DNA of 64,000 nt from Onchocerca volvulus (Eukaryota; Nematoda; Chromadorea; Rhabditida; Onchocercidae): positions 5,888,888 through 5,952,887 of the forward strand of contig HG738138.1 of the NCBI GenBank assembly GCA_000499405.2, written 5' to 3'. The notes below the pieces were generated by a model. That model was given only the letters and a program-made list of their open reading frames with translations, was not told the DNA's origin and did not search any database. The position numbers and the translations under genes were made by a program. Below are positions 1 through 14,774 of the stretch, piece after piece (position 1 is the stretch's first letter; the number at the start of each line of letters is the position of its first letter).

Positions 1-960
1 ATAACTATAGCACTGCAAGCCTTTTCTTGAATTCAATGCATTACCGCTGCAGATGTAAAGTTTCACCACTGTTGCAAAAACGGATTGCATTGAATTATCG
101 GACAGTTCTGGTGATCCTGATGGTTGATAAATAAAATGGCAGTAATATATGAAATCAGTATCCATTATTATAATGATTGATATATTCAATGCACAGAAAT
201 GTGTCAACTATTCCAATTCCCTTGTAATGTGTCAAAATGTATACCTGTAAATAAATTTAATATATCTTATTTTCCTGAATACTTTATGAATAAATTATGC
301 CTGTTTGCTTATTCAATCCTGACTATTGTGGATATCAACATATATCTTTCAAAATATGAAAAAAATTTTAATGTTACAGATGAGATAGAAGAGAGATGTA
401 GCATTTCGAAAATTTATGTTTACGTGAAGAAGTGGAATTATAAGAAATGAAACGATGTAGTACCACTTGAAATATAACTTGTTTGTGTAATCTAATCCAG
501 AATTACATTGCCTAAATATGAATTGGAAATTAGAATTATATGAGGTTCACGTCTTTGTCTATCTGTAACTGCTTTCATTTTTGATTTCCGATACCTAGAT
601 TGTTTTGATGGTTATCCAAGCTGTTGTGATTATGTGCCAGACCCCTTATTTCATTCTTATGCTTATTTTAATTTTAATCGTATTTGAAAGAGTAGATTAG
701 ATTTTAAGCCTTTGCAATAAATTGATAGCAAAGATTGCTTGTTTTAGTATTTAAACTTGTTTGGTGCAAAATTAAGTAATATGGAACAATTGCCTGTTCC
801 ATACTACTGAATGCAGTGCCACATTTTTTCAAAATATTTCGGAAAAAATATTGTTTATAGTTGATATGAGGGAAAAATTCAAGAGTGATTTGGTATAAGG
901 AATTAGAGAGCACATATTCGTCTGGTTCCTGTTGTCTTTGTTAAAAGAAATCGTTTCAAA
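1..960. other. Intergenic sequence upstream of the NEDD8 protease gene
   Basis: I see no exon that I can support here. The open frames present (for example 199-450 on the + strand) read as low-complexity AT-rich sequence, lack a convincing splice context and match nothing I recognise. The stretch presumably holds the promoter of the gene starting at 970 and perhaps the 3' end of a gene outside the window. Confidence 0.5.
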
Positions 961-969
961 TCTTGCAGT
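961..969 (+). promoter_or_regulatory. Probable spliced-leader (or 5' UTR) acceptor site
   Basis: The sequence tcttgcag ends in AG at 967-968, one base before the ATG at 970. In nematodes such an acceptor with no upstream coding exon is typical of SL trans-splicing. The same layout (AG acceptor a few bases before ATG) is seen at the copine gene. An ordinary 5' UTR intron would look the same. Confidence 0.5.
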
Positions 970-2771
970 ATGGCGAAATCGGGGAGGTGTGTCCTTTCAT
1001 TTGGTGATACTGTACTTTATGAGGCTGATTTGAGAGCGCTGGAAAATGGACGATGGCTTAGTGATCCCGTTATTTCGTTCGCATTCGAATATCTCCACGA
1101 GAAAACGCTGGATGATACTAGGAAAAGCAAAGTTTGTTTGCACCTACATCATTCTTATTCGTCAAAAAAGACTATATTTAGCTGTAAGTCGTTGAGGTAA
1201 TCTAATGAAAAATATTTTCGCGACTTAATACTGTTCGCAATGAATTGACGGTCAGCGGTAGGATAGTGGGAGTGTTCTGTACCAACATGATGAGACGATG
1301 GCTTGTCAAAGAGTCGAGATCATGATAGTCAAAACAAAAAGGTAAGCAGTTGTTAGTTTCAGATTTCGTTTATAAATGCAGCAGTATGTCAGCTAATTAA
1401 GCTAACTAGCGAAATAGAAGTGGTGGAACTGCTCGATCAGCTTACACTTAAAGAAAAAGAGCATGTCATTTTCGTTGTGAACGACCATGACGATCCGTCT
1501 AGGAGCGGTGGAAGTCATTGGTCGTTGCTTATATGTCGGCGGGTTCTTCGACCTCATTTTCTAATCATTGATAGCGCGCAGGGGACCAGTTCAGCAAATC
1601 GAAAACCTACGGATAAGGTATATAGCTCTTGAAACTATAAAAAGAAGCTTCTGAAGACACGAAATTACATCATATATTGGTACTCCTAACCACTTGCAAT
1701 GGGAATAGTAAAATAATGTTCAAGAAATCATACCGTATGCGAACTGTAAAGAACTAACAACATTATATTTGCATAACATGTTGGTCTATTGGCAGGGCAG
1801 AAAAAAAATTATATTTTAATGTAACTGTAATGAAAAATTAAATGTCTCCTGTCCAATCATAAAAAAATTGGAATTGTAGAATCAGTTAAAAAACTAACGC
1901 CAAAACAGCATATTATATTCTGCTTACAAGGTCCTATTTGGAATTGGTGCTAGAAATCATTGAATTATCAAGTATTGAAGTAATTTTCGTTTTTTTTCAT
2001 ATTTAAAAAGTTTTGTTTTTCATACTGGTTGGAATTCTTGCGAGCTTTAATTTAAAACATTCTCTTTGAAATATGATATGATTGCTGCATTGCTTTAATA
2101 TTTAGATGTTTCCTTTGATTTTTTTTTTCTTTTTTCAGTTGATTCAAATAATGGCAAAGTATTTCAAGCTTCCGGAAGATTCACGCATCGAACGAGCCAC
2201 AAAGCAATATAACAGCATGGATTGTGGAATGTTTGTTATTGAATTCAGTCGACTGTATATCGAGGTTTGTTAAGAATTCGTGGTATTTTACAGTTTAATC
2301 TTGTTCTATTATTTATTTTCGGTATTACCAAATAACTGGAAATTTTTTCTGCTTCACATCATTCGCCTAAGAAATAAGTGGTTATGCAGTAGAAAAATAG
2401 CTGAATATCGCAAAATATACCGCGAAAATAGCAATGATGGTAAAGGATTTTGTGAATTATATCTCGTAATATGAATGCACTAAAATTTATGATACGTGCT
2501 TCCTTTTTCCAGCATCATAAATTTTCCTGAAGTGGTACTAGAACTGAATTAAATTTAAATGAATATATGTTGATGTTATTGTACCCTATCTATTGGAGAA
2601 ATGTCATGTCACCATATATTGTTTGGGAATTAATGAAGTTACAGCTGTGCCAATTTGTAGAGTTTGAAAAGGGATGAATTCAGTGTTGATTTCACGCAGC
2701 TAAATGCAGACGATGTTAAGAAGCAGCGGAAAGTGTGGGGTTCACTGATTCGTTCACTGGCAGAAGAATAG
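970..2771 (+). CDS. NEDD8-specific protease (SENP8/NEDP1/DEN1 family, Ulp1 C48 peptidase)
   Basis: Four exons, 970-1131, 1363-1617, 2139-2264 and 2661-2771, all joined in phase 0, give 217 residues; human SENP8 is about the same length (212). The family is a cysteine protease that matures NEDD8 and removes it from cullins and other targets, in cytosol and nucleus. The catalytic set is visible: His106 in GGSHWSLL, Asp124 in FLIIDSAQG, Gln162 and Cys168 in KQYNSMDCGMFVIEF. The N-terminal part has the expected WLSD..ISFAFEYL substrate-binding segment, and the C-terminus (KKQRKVW..LIRSLAEE) matches the end of SENP8. The four exons use GT-AG splice sites. The ATG was chosen because it directly follows an AG acceptor and gives the usual family N-terminus. 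Assignment to the deneddylase rather than the SUMO-protease branch rests on short length and overall similarity. Confidence 0.9.
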
Positions 2772-5346
2772 AAGGGAAATGTCTGCTTTGTTATTCATGC
2801 CTCAGTATACTGACTGGTACCTTAATTTTTGCAGTAGTAATAACTAACCACAGTGGTTGTCCAGCTTCTTCCGGTGCTCATCTCATTGTGCCTTTTATTT
2901 TGCATATTTATTCTGTTTGTTGTTTGTGTCATTTATTGCTCATTTTTTGTCTCACCATTGTCTAAATTGTATAAAATTTCTGTATTTTTACGTACTTAAT
3001 TTCATTTCCATCTGTTCTCAGCTTTCACATATAGTGCAGTCCAAAAATTGTCCAAGAATGTCTTTCCGTCCGAGAAGTTTACATTCTCTTCCCAAAAATG
3101 CTGCCCACAATTTCTTCGCAATATCTTTTTTCAACTTTTCCGCATTGTTAGCGCTGCGCAGTTTATAGAACTGGCATCATCTTTTTTTCTTATAGTTTAT
3201 GTGCAAAATGATCGGTCATTTATAATATAAATGACTGTTCGGGTCATCTCACTCCACCGCTATGTAGTTAATAAGAGATTTGTATGAGATTGTTGATAAA
3301 AGATTTATGGACTTAGATTATGAACCTGTGATCTATCGTTTTTTTAAAAAAGAACTTCAAGGTCAATGAAATTTCTAACTTCTATGAAAGTTATAGATTT
3401 CTTTCACTCTGCAAACTCCTTTTTTATCACTTGTTTTGACGTCGTATTTTTTGTAATTTTTTTTTTTTTTCTTTTGAGATAATGATATTGGGTTTTTTGC
3501 CAGTTTTCTGTAGTATTTTGTTCTATTTTCTGTAGTGGTTTGTTCTTAAATTTTTAATTATTGCTACCCTGTTATGATAGAAGCGTTACTCCTGAAAAAG
3601 TCTGAAATTGGAAGGGAGATGGAAAGCAGAGAGGGCAGGATTCATTGATTTCCTTTTTATAATAAAATTTAGTTTAATAAAAGGAACTTAATCCGAAGAA
3701 TCATTGTTTGTTATCTCTGATAAGTGTAGATAGAAAATATTACTGCAGTTTTTCACTGTATATGTTTCTGGTGCTATGATTATGAAAAAAGATCTATGAA
3801 AAATTGTTAAATATAAGAAACAGCTAACAAGTGATTTATATATCGCTTAATATTATGTATGTTTTATCCATCAATATGATCTCTGTTTATTTGCTAGACT
3901 TATAAATGAAACATTATCTTTTCTTGAATTGAATAGTATTTTGTGACATGAAAAACATCTCTTTCTGTGGAAGAGAATGCATTTTTTCATTTAATTAATA
4001 TCTGCATCCCAGGATTAACTTGTTTGGAATAGTACTGATTAAAAATCCTTTTATTTTCCTGAATTAGATAAAATAAGCTTAGTACGGAAGGGTATTGCAA
4101 AACTGGTCAATTAGTCAGTGAATTCATATATGTATTGTTTGATTGCTTAGTGAATACTGTTTTATATAAAATCTCTGGAAGTAGTTACAGTGTCAGTTGT
4201 CAAGGCATTCTGCTAAATCAGCTAGTTAGTGTTTCGATGATTTTGATTCCTTAGTTTCAGGAGGCCGACTTGCAATATTGTTTTTTTGACTTTTTCAAAG
4301 CTCTAAGAAATAAGTCCTAAAATAAGCTTTGGATCTTACTCAGTTTTCTTTATTGCACTTTAGGTGGATTTCTTATCAGTTATTCATAACAAAGATTTCA
4401 AGAGAATATAAACTTGATTGGAAACTGTTGATGTAGAGTTGGTTGCAGTGAGATTTTTTTATGGCAGAACTGAAAAACAGTGGTAATAAACTGTGGATTA
4501 ATAATGCATTAAAAATAAAATAGATGGACGTGGAAGGTGGGTATTTTTTTTTAATTTTTTTTATTGGAATCAATAAAAAATTTTAACAAGCAGCGATATC
4601 AGTTAACGGTACTTCTGTCAGAGTTCAGTCGAATATCTTCAGATGTTCCCTAAATTGGGGAATGATCCGATACATTTATTATTTGATTACTTTGGTTCCC
4701 AATTTCGGTCGTGAAATGCATTGACTAATCGTGAAATATTGGGATTTATTAGAGAACATGCAAATCACTTCTAGAAGTTACCATTCTTAACATTGTACAA
4801 TTTTTTAGACCATAATGCTTTAAAGTTCCAAAATATATCTAGTTATTGAGTTTATATTGAATCTGCTTTGATTTAACGTTAATGTGATTGAATAGTCTCT
4901 AGTGCTGCTATTATATTTTACTGTTGCTTAATTACTGTTGGCCATTGTTTCTCTTAAGATTTTGAATTTTACTTTAGGATTTAACCCAGTAAAATCTTAA
5001 ATTTTACTTTAAATTCCTAACAAGTGTTTGTACATTCAGAGCACCACAAAAATTCGTAGACACAACGATATGTATACTATTTAGTAGAAAATAACGCGCA
5101 CTTCCCAAAACTGATATTGGAATATCATGTAAATTTTTAACATTTTGAAGATGTGGTATTCAAGGATACCTATGTACTGTTTGAATTCGTGGCACATGGT
5201 CCGAGTCAGAGTTGACATAAGAATTTTGGAGAAAGTCCTAGAAAATCGAAGAATTAAAAAGTACTCTTTGATCGTTTCCACTTCCAGGATGTATTCGGAG
5301 CAATCATTAAGTAAGTTTCAATTTTTAGTTGAGCATGGTTGCTTGC

Positions 5347-5394
5347 AATCATCCCAGAAATTAACCAGGGAAGGATTTAATTTCTGGGATTATT
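5347..5394. repeat. Short perfect hairpin (14-bp stem)
   Basis: ATCCCAGAAATTAA at 5351-5364 is perfectly complementary to TTAATTTCTGGGAT at 5377-5390, with a 12-base loop. After one mismatch the stem extends by four more pairs (CAAT/ATTG) on the outside. It lies in intergenic DNA. No function can be assigned; it is small for a miRNA precursor. Confidence 0.6.
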
Positions 5395-5862
5395 GAATAA
5401 TCAACATCAAGTTCCATTTAATAAACAAATCAAATAACATTCAGTGGCACTGAATTTTATAATGGTGCATTAATCTTCCTTGATTTGAAAACTGCTGGTC
5501 CTATACCAAAACCATTGTACTGGGCAATTTGTGTATTTTGAATACTGGGGTTATAATAAACATCTAACAAAAATGCAAACTTATCAACTGATCTATCAAA
5601 TGTTGGAGTAGATTCCGACTGCGATTATTATTTTTTCTCATATCTTTTAAGTATAAACTGTCATATATATATCGATAGTTTATGCTGATTTTATACTGAT
5701 ATATGTATCAAGTTAAATGTCTAGCAATTCCCGAGCTTGATCGTTTCTCTGATACCTTTGAAATATAAATCGTTAAAGAGTTCAGGCTGTAACAATTTCC
5801 GGCTGCGAATAGTCGCTTAGAAATGAATAATTAAACCGGCAAGTAGATTAAATCTAATAATT

Positions 5863-6060
5863 TGATAATGTAAATCTCTCGGACATATCCAATACGATTC
5901 CGCCACTATCGGAAGACACTCTACACCGAACTATCAAATATTCTTGGTGTTCACAACGTGTTCTTCCGTACTATGAAAACGAAGGAAGGAAACTTACAGT
6001 TCACAGAATGTTAACTACGGGTGTACATGATGTAATATTGATTGTTTTGTTTCGTTTTTA
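5863..6060 (+). other. ATG-less open frame of unknown meaning
   Basis: From about 5863 to the TAG near 6060 one + frame is open and reads like coding sequence (for example SNTIPPLSEDTLHR and VLPYYENEGRKLTVH), with base composition richer in G and C than its flanks. It has no starting ATG and no clear acceptor or donor, and I do not recognise the product. It could be an isolated exon, a gene remnant or chance. Confidence 0.2.
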
Positions 6061-9013
6061 TTAGTCTGTTACCGTAATGATGTTACATTACTTCGTTTCA
6101 CTGCTAGTAATCACTTGTTTGTCATTAACAGTTACGTTGTTGGAAAAAATCGCGAATCCAGTTATATAATCAATATTTGGCTATGTTTATTTAACAAAAT
6201 GTTTGCGTATTGATGTTCAACTTCATTCAAAAACATGAAAATATAAGAAGTTCTAATAAAAAAAGAGCGTCAAAAGACAAAAAAAAGTGCACAAATAGCA
6301 AATTATTTTCTATGAAAATTAGATAAAAAAAAAAAAAACTAGTTTCTAAAAAAAAAAAAAAAAAAAGAAAAAAAATCATTTCGACAATTATTGTTTTTCA
6401 AACGTCCGTAAAAAATTTTTTATCAATTAATACATCAATTTGTTTCGTCTATAATTTGAAAAGGTCATTTTTTTTCGTCAACATCTTTTATTTGTCATTT
6501 TTTTTTTTTTTTTTACGATGAAAATCAAAAATATCTGCATGATAGTTTGTGACAGGTTAACTTTTTTATTGTAATAATTTTGTTCTTTAGATGCTCCTTA
6601 AGCGCGCAATTAATGTGAATTTCATGTTGGGTGAATTGTTTTTTCTTTTTTTTTTTTGCTGAAATGAGCAAACAATCGGGATATTCAACATATCTCGTCC
6701 ATGGTCCTATTCTTTTCTGGAGGAGATTGGAAGGAAAGGAAGAAGGAAGAAACATAATAGAATTAAATGTAATTGGTGTTTCTAATTGTTATAAATAACA
6801 GTGATTGCTTTGAATGAGCAGAAATCAGTTGTTTCTTCTTTTTTTTTTTTTCTATCGCTCAGATAACTTTCATGTTTGACGCAGTTTTGTTTTTCAGATA
6901 TTTCATCCTATTTTTATTGGTGCTATCCAGATAATTAGACATATTTCTTCCATTTATCTCCAGTTTTTGGGTTATAAGTAGAATTTTAATTTCCAGATAC
7001 CTGCATTTCTTGAAAAGACTTCCTAGATGGTATTAGGTGATCGAAGCTGGTCAGGGCGAAAAATTAATAACACAATCATGGTATTAATTTTTGATACATA
7101 TTTAATTAAATTTTCAAAAACTGTCTATATTAATATTGACTGCTGATACTGTGGATTGATTCGTCATGAAAATGCTGATGCATTATATTAGTTGAATTCA
7201 TTTTCTTGTGATAAATTAATAAGTCAAAAGAGTTACTAAAGGGATAATTACAATCAAAGAATAATTGAATTCATAGATTAAATTATCCTTTTACGAAAGA
7301 ATTATCCATTTATAATTAGGATATTATTGCGACTGAAAAATAAGCCTCTGCCTATTGCTAGAATCAGAGAAGGAAATATTCGAAATTTTTATCAGTTCGC
7401 AATTCATTGCGGTATCTCTGTCATGTGTAACTGTGAGAAGTTCCTTCAAGTTCATCAATTCAGTGACTACTAGAACTTGATCAGTCTGGAATTTCTTAAT
7501 TGTTTAAGATTGAATAGATAAACTCAACAAAATAAGCCATAGACTTCTTTCACATTGGAAGATATGCCATTGTTCACTAAATAATGTTACAAATTCTTTT
7601 GGAAATATAACATGTAAATAAGGATATAATAGATCGGATGACCAAGTAGACAGTTGATAACTCTTTAGGAGCAACTATGCAGACGAAATTTATGATGAGT
7701 ACTTTCTTTGTGCTCTTCCAGGATTATCTTTATGAAAAATTTAAAGCTTAAATTTGGATTTATTTAGGCGTTATAGACTTAATAAAAAGATGTTTTTTTC
7801 TGACTTTCTGATGCATTTTACTTAAACATTTGATTTGACGAAAATTAAGCAAACTACTTGACGTTGTGCAACGCATATTATTGGTATTGTAATATGTTAA
7901 GCTGGTTTAAATCGAAGCAAACTGGAGAAATTTGTACGTTGCTGCAACTACATAACATGTTCTCGGAATGTTGGTGACAATGATGATTCTCCAGAACCGA
8001 GATCAGAAGTACACAGCTCCAATAGCTGCAAAGTAACATCAGTAGCAGGTTATCAATTTAAAAATAAATCATTCTTTTATATAGGATTAGATTATTGGAA
8101 GTGTTTTTTAATAATTCATATATATAATTGATTTCTGTGAAGTATTATAATTTTAAAAAAAAGAGAAAAAAACTGGACTTTGATCAGAAAACTCGCATAA
8201 AAGAACGGAGTAGGGGAGGTTCAGAAGTGGTTTTGAAAAAGATAAATATATGAATTTAGACGTTCTAGCAGTTTGTGCGTTATAATGAGGGCAATAACGA
8301 TTTTGCGAAAAAAAAAAAAAGAAATTTCTTACCGGAAAGGTTCCTTTTTTTGTTTTTTGCAAAAAAAAAGGAGAGGAGGGACTTTTGATTTCTATTGATT
8401 TGATGAATGTTGTTGATTGGTTAAATTTATGTTGTACAAACAAGTATTAATCATCATGAAGATGAAAAAGAATGAGAATATGTCTTTTATAAAAAACGCT
8501 AAGGGTTCGTTCTTTCAAATTTATAAGGAACACAAGATTCGAAGAAAAGCCTCGAATGCTCAAAATTAGATATTTTAAACGTGTACTGATTGATTTCCGA
8601 TGAGAAGTTTTTCATTGGAAAACTAGGAAGCATAGGGAAAAAAAGTGTGTAACAGTAGTTCAGCAATCGTTGACTTCTCGTCCATTGTGCAATGTATTTT
8701 TGAGAAGGTTTTTTATGGATATTTCACAAACAAGAACTTTTGATAGGTCTCAATAAAATTTTGATTCATTAAAAAGTCCGAAAAAATATTAGTCTTTCAT
8801 CTTTGCACAAACCTGAATTTTATAAAGATTGGGAAATCAATATTTTTCGGTGTGACATTAGTAACTATTAGTTTTTTTATATAAGATTAAAATAGAATGT
8901 TTACAAGAAGGTAAAAAGCTAGTCTGATTGTAACTGAGATTCGTTCCATACATCATACGCAGAATGTATGTAACCAACACATCTCAATTCCACGCTTTAC
9001 ACTTTCGGTTGAA

Positions 9014-9071
9014 ATGCTGTTCGATCACGAAACGATTCCTGTTTGCCCTGTTTATGAACGAATTCTTCAAT
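9014..9071 (+). other. Candidate distal first exon of thioredoxin reductase
   Basis: An ATG at 9014 opens 19 codons plus one base, ending at a good donor (T|GTAAGC). The reductase exon that contains 10678 is open back to an acceptor at 10633, where it would contribute two bases. The phases therefore fit, and the joined product would add about 35 residues to the N-terminus. It sits in the more GC-rich stretch 8930-9370. The evidence is only phase and splice-site quality; SL trans-splicing at 10633 with a start at 10678 is the simpler model. Confidence 0.3.
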
Positions 9072-10677
9072 GTAAGCAGTGTTTTCACACTATCATAGTA
9101 CTCTGTGCTGCAATAGGCGGTTACCGTACTGCGGTTTGCTGTTTTAAGACGACTGCAATTAATACGTATGATGGATGAATGAGATCGATTTTCCCGAAGG
9201 TGCCGGTGGTGCCAGTGTTTATAAGGTGACGGATTGATTGGTATTACTCGGGGTTTGACCTTTTACTTGTCCTGAACACTGATCTTTCACTCTTTGGAAT
9301 AACGGTGAGATTATGGATACACGTCATAAAACAGAGCTTGGGGGTGGAGTTCGTGGTTGAGCATGTGCCCTAGGCTTTAATGTCAATGTGATTAAGATAT
9401 GTTGTAAAAAGATCTCATCTTTTTCATGATATATTTCGATAGATCAATTAGTGAAGAACTCTTTAATGTTATGCGAGCGATGAAGGAAAGCTGGAAGATT
9501 TCCAACTGATGCTGAGAGGACATTCCTTAAGTTCATTCTCGAAAGTGCATATGATTTCCTGTTGATTCTCATTATTCTTTACTTCTTCCAGTTCTTCATT
9601 TATTAATGCGGCAAGAAGTGTTGACTCATCGGATGCAATGTTAATCATTCTCCAGATCAGAATATTCGATTAGAAAGTGTTGGTACTATTTGCAGTGGAA
9701 AATCTTTGACTGAAACTTTGATCCGTCGAATTACTTCAGTTCAGTAAATGATTGAAGAAATTAAGTACTTGAAAGTATAATTTGATAGGGAGAAATTGAT
9801 TAATATATAAAACTATAAACGCATGATGTAATAATTTTATTTTCAAGCGAAAGTTTCTTTTGGATCATAAATTAAGTACATAGCCGCTCATTTATATACA
9901 ATCTCAGTTTACATGTTATCGCGCATATTTCGAGTTTTCGATTTAGTACTTTGCGTCGTTTTGAATGGTACGATATTGCTGTCAGCAGTATTAATGTTAA
10001 ATAAATAACTTCCAGCTGGAGTTAAGCGCAGATTGAAAGATACACCGGTGTGTGTGTCTCAGACATATATGGGTCATGCTATCTGTTAGCTTACTGATAT
10101 TGGGTATCTTCCGCAATGTTCAGGCATATGTTCTGCGTTCAAATGCCACAGGTCATTCTGACCATGAATCGCAAGTCGTAAAATTTGTTATTTTTTCGAA
10201 ATTATATGATGAATAGGTGCACATGCTTTTATTGTGTTCTTGAATTGTGCTGACTGCCAAAATTGATGGATTACGGTCTAAAAATCACTTGAATTTCGCG
10301 TTTCTTATTTCAAAATTTTCTGACGCATTGTTCTTGATTTCAAAATCTCGCTTTAGGAAAGCTTATAGATCTCTTTAAGAAAATCTACCGAGTTTTTAAA
10401 TTCCAGTGAATTTTTTTACAAATAAGAAAAAAGATATAGATAACATGATGCGTTTGAAATACTCCATAAATTCCTCCTATGTGGAAGTTAGCGGTTTCTC
10501 GAAGTTTTTTGTAGTTTGAGATAATCTCACGTCAAGAAGTTAATGTGACAGGAAAATAAAGTTCCATGATTTTCCTGTTTTTCTGAAACGTTAAAATATT
10601 TTATATGATATCTTTTTATATAACACATTACAGATAAAAGAAGTCGAAAAGAAAACAAATTGGGTGGAGAAGCATCG

Positions 10678-14520
<3,843 letters not shown>

Positions 14521-14610
14521 AGTGCGACTCTTGTTTCTGGATGAATAAGAGTCAATAGTTCAACAGTTGAAATAACTGTGCGTTATTGTGTCATCGTTAT
14601 AAAATTAACG

Positions 14611-14692
14611 CATCAAGCATGGTTATGTGACGAATTTGAGCTAAACTCCATTGTGAGCGCTCATTTTCTGATGATTTCAACTTGAGAACTTT
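14611..14692 (+). promoter_or_regulatory. SECIS element in the 3' UTR of thioredoxin reductase
   Basis: The kink-turn core can be placed: 5' G-TGA-C at 14627-14631, the apical-loop AAA at 14643-14645 (12 bases after TGA), and 3' TGAT at 14669-14672 (23 bases after AAA). These spacings fall in the accepted SECIS ranges. Helix II forms from GAA/TTC, a T-T mismatch pair and TGAGC/GCTCA. Flanking CAAG (14614-14617) can pair with CTTG (14681-14684) for helix I. The base before the quartet is G rather than the usual A, a form I recall being reported for nematode SECIS elements. Confidence 0.8.
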
Positions 14693-14768
14693 TCTTCTAT
14701 TATCAGTTTTTCGCTTGCAGTTTTAATTTTCTGCTTTGGATAAAGTAATATTAAGATATATATATATA

Positions 14769-14774
14769 AATAAA
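14769..14774 (+). terminator. Polyadenylation signal AATAAA for thioredoxin reductase
   Basis: AATAAA lies about 250 bases past the TAA and downstream of the SECIS element; another AATAAA occurs around 14810. Either would keep the SECIS inside the mRNA. Confidence 0.5.

Larger units (their letters stand above)
2772..10633. other. Long intergenic region between the protease and thioredoxin reductase genes
   Basis: About 7.9 kb with many poly-A and poly-T tracts and no multi-exon gene that I can support. Three items stand out and are listed separately: a hairpin at 5347-5394, an ATG-less open frame at 5863-6060, and a possible distal first exon of the reductase at 9014-9071. The interval 8930-9370 is visibly less AT-rich than its surroundings, which would suit a promoter or 5' exon region. 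Confidence 0.5.
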
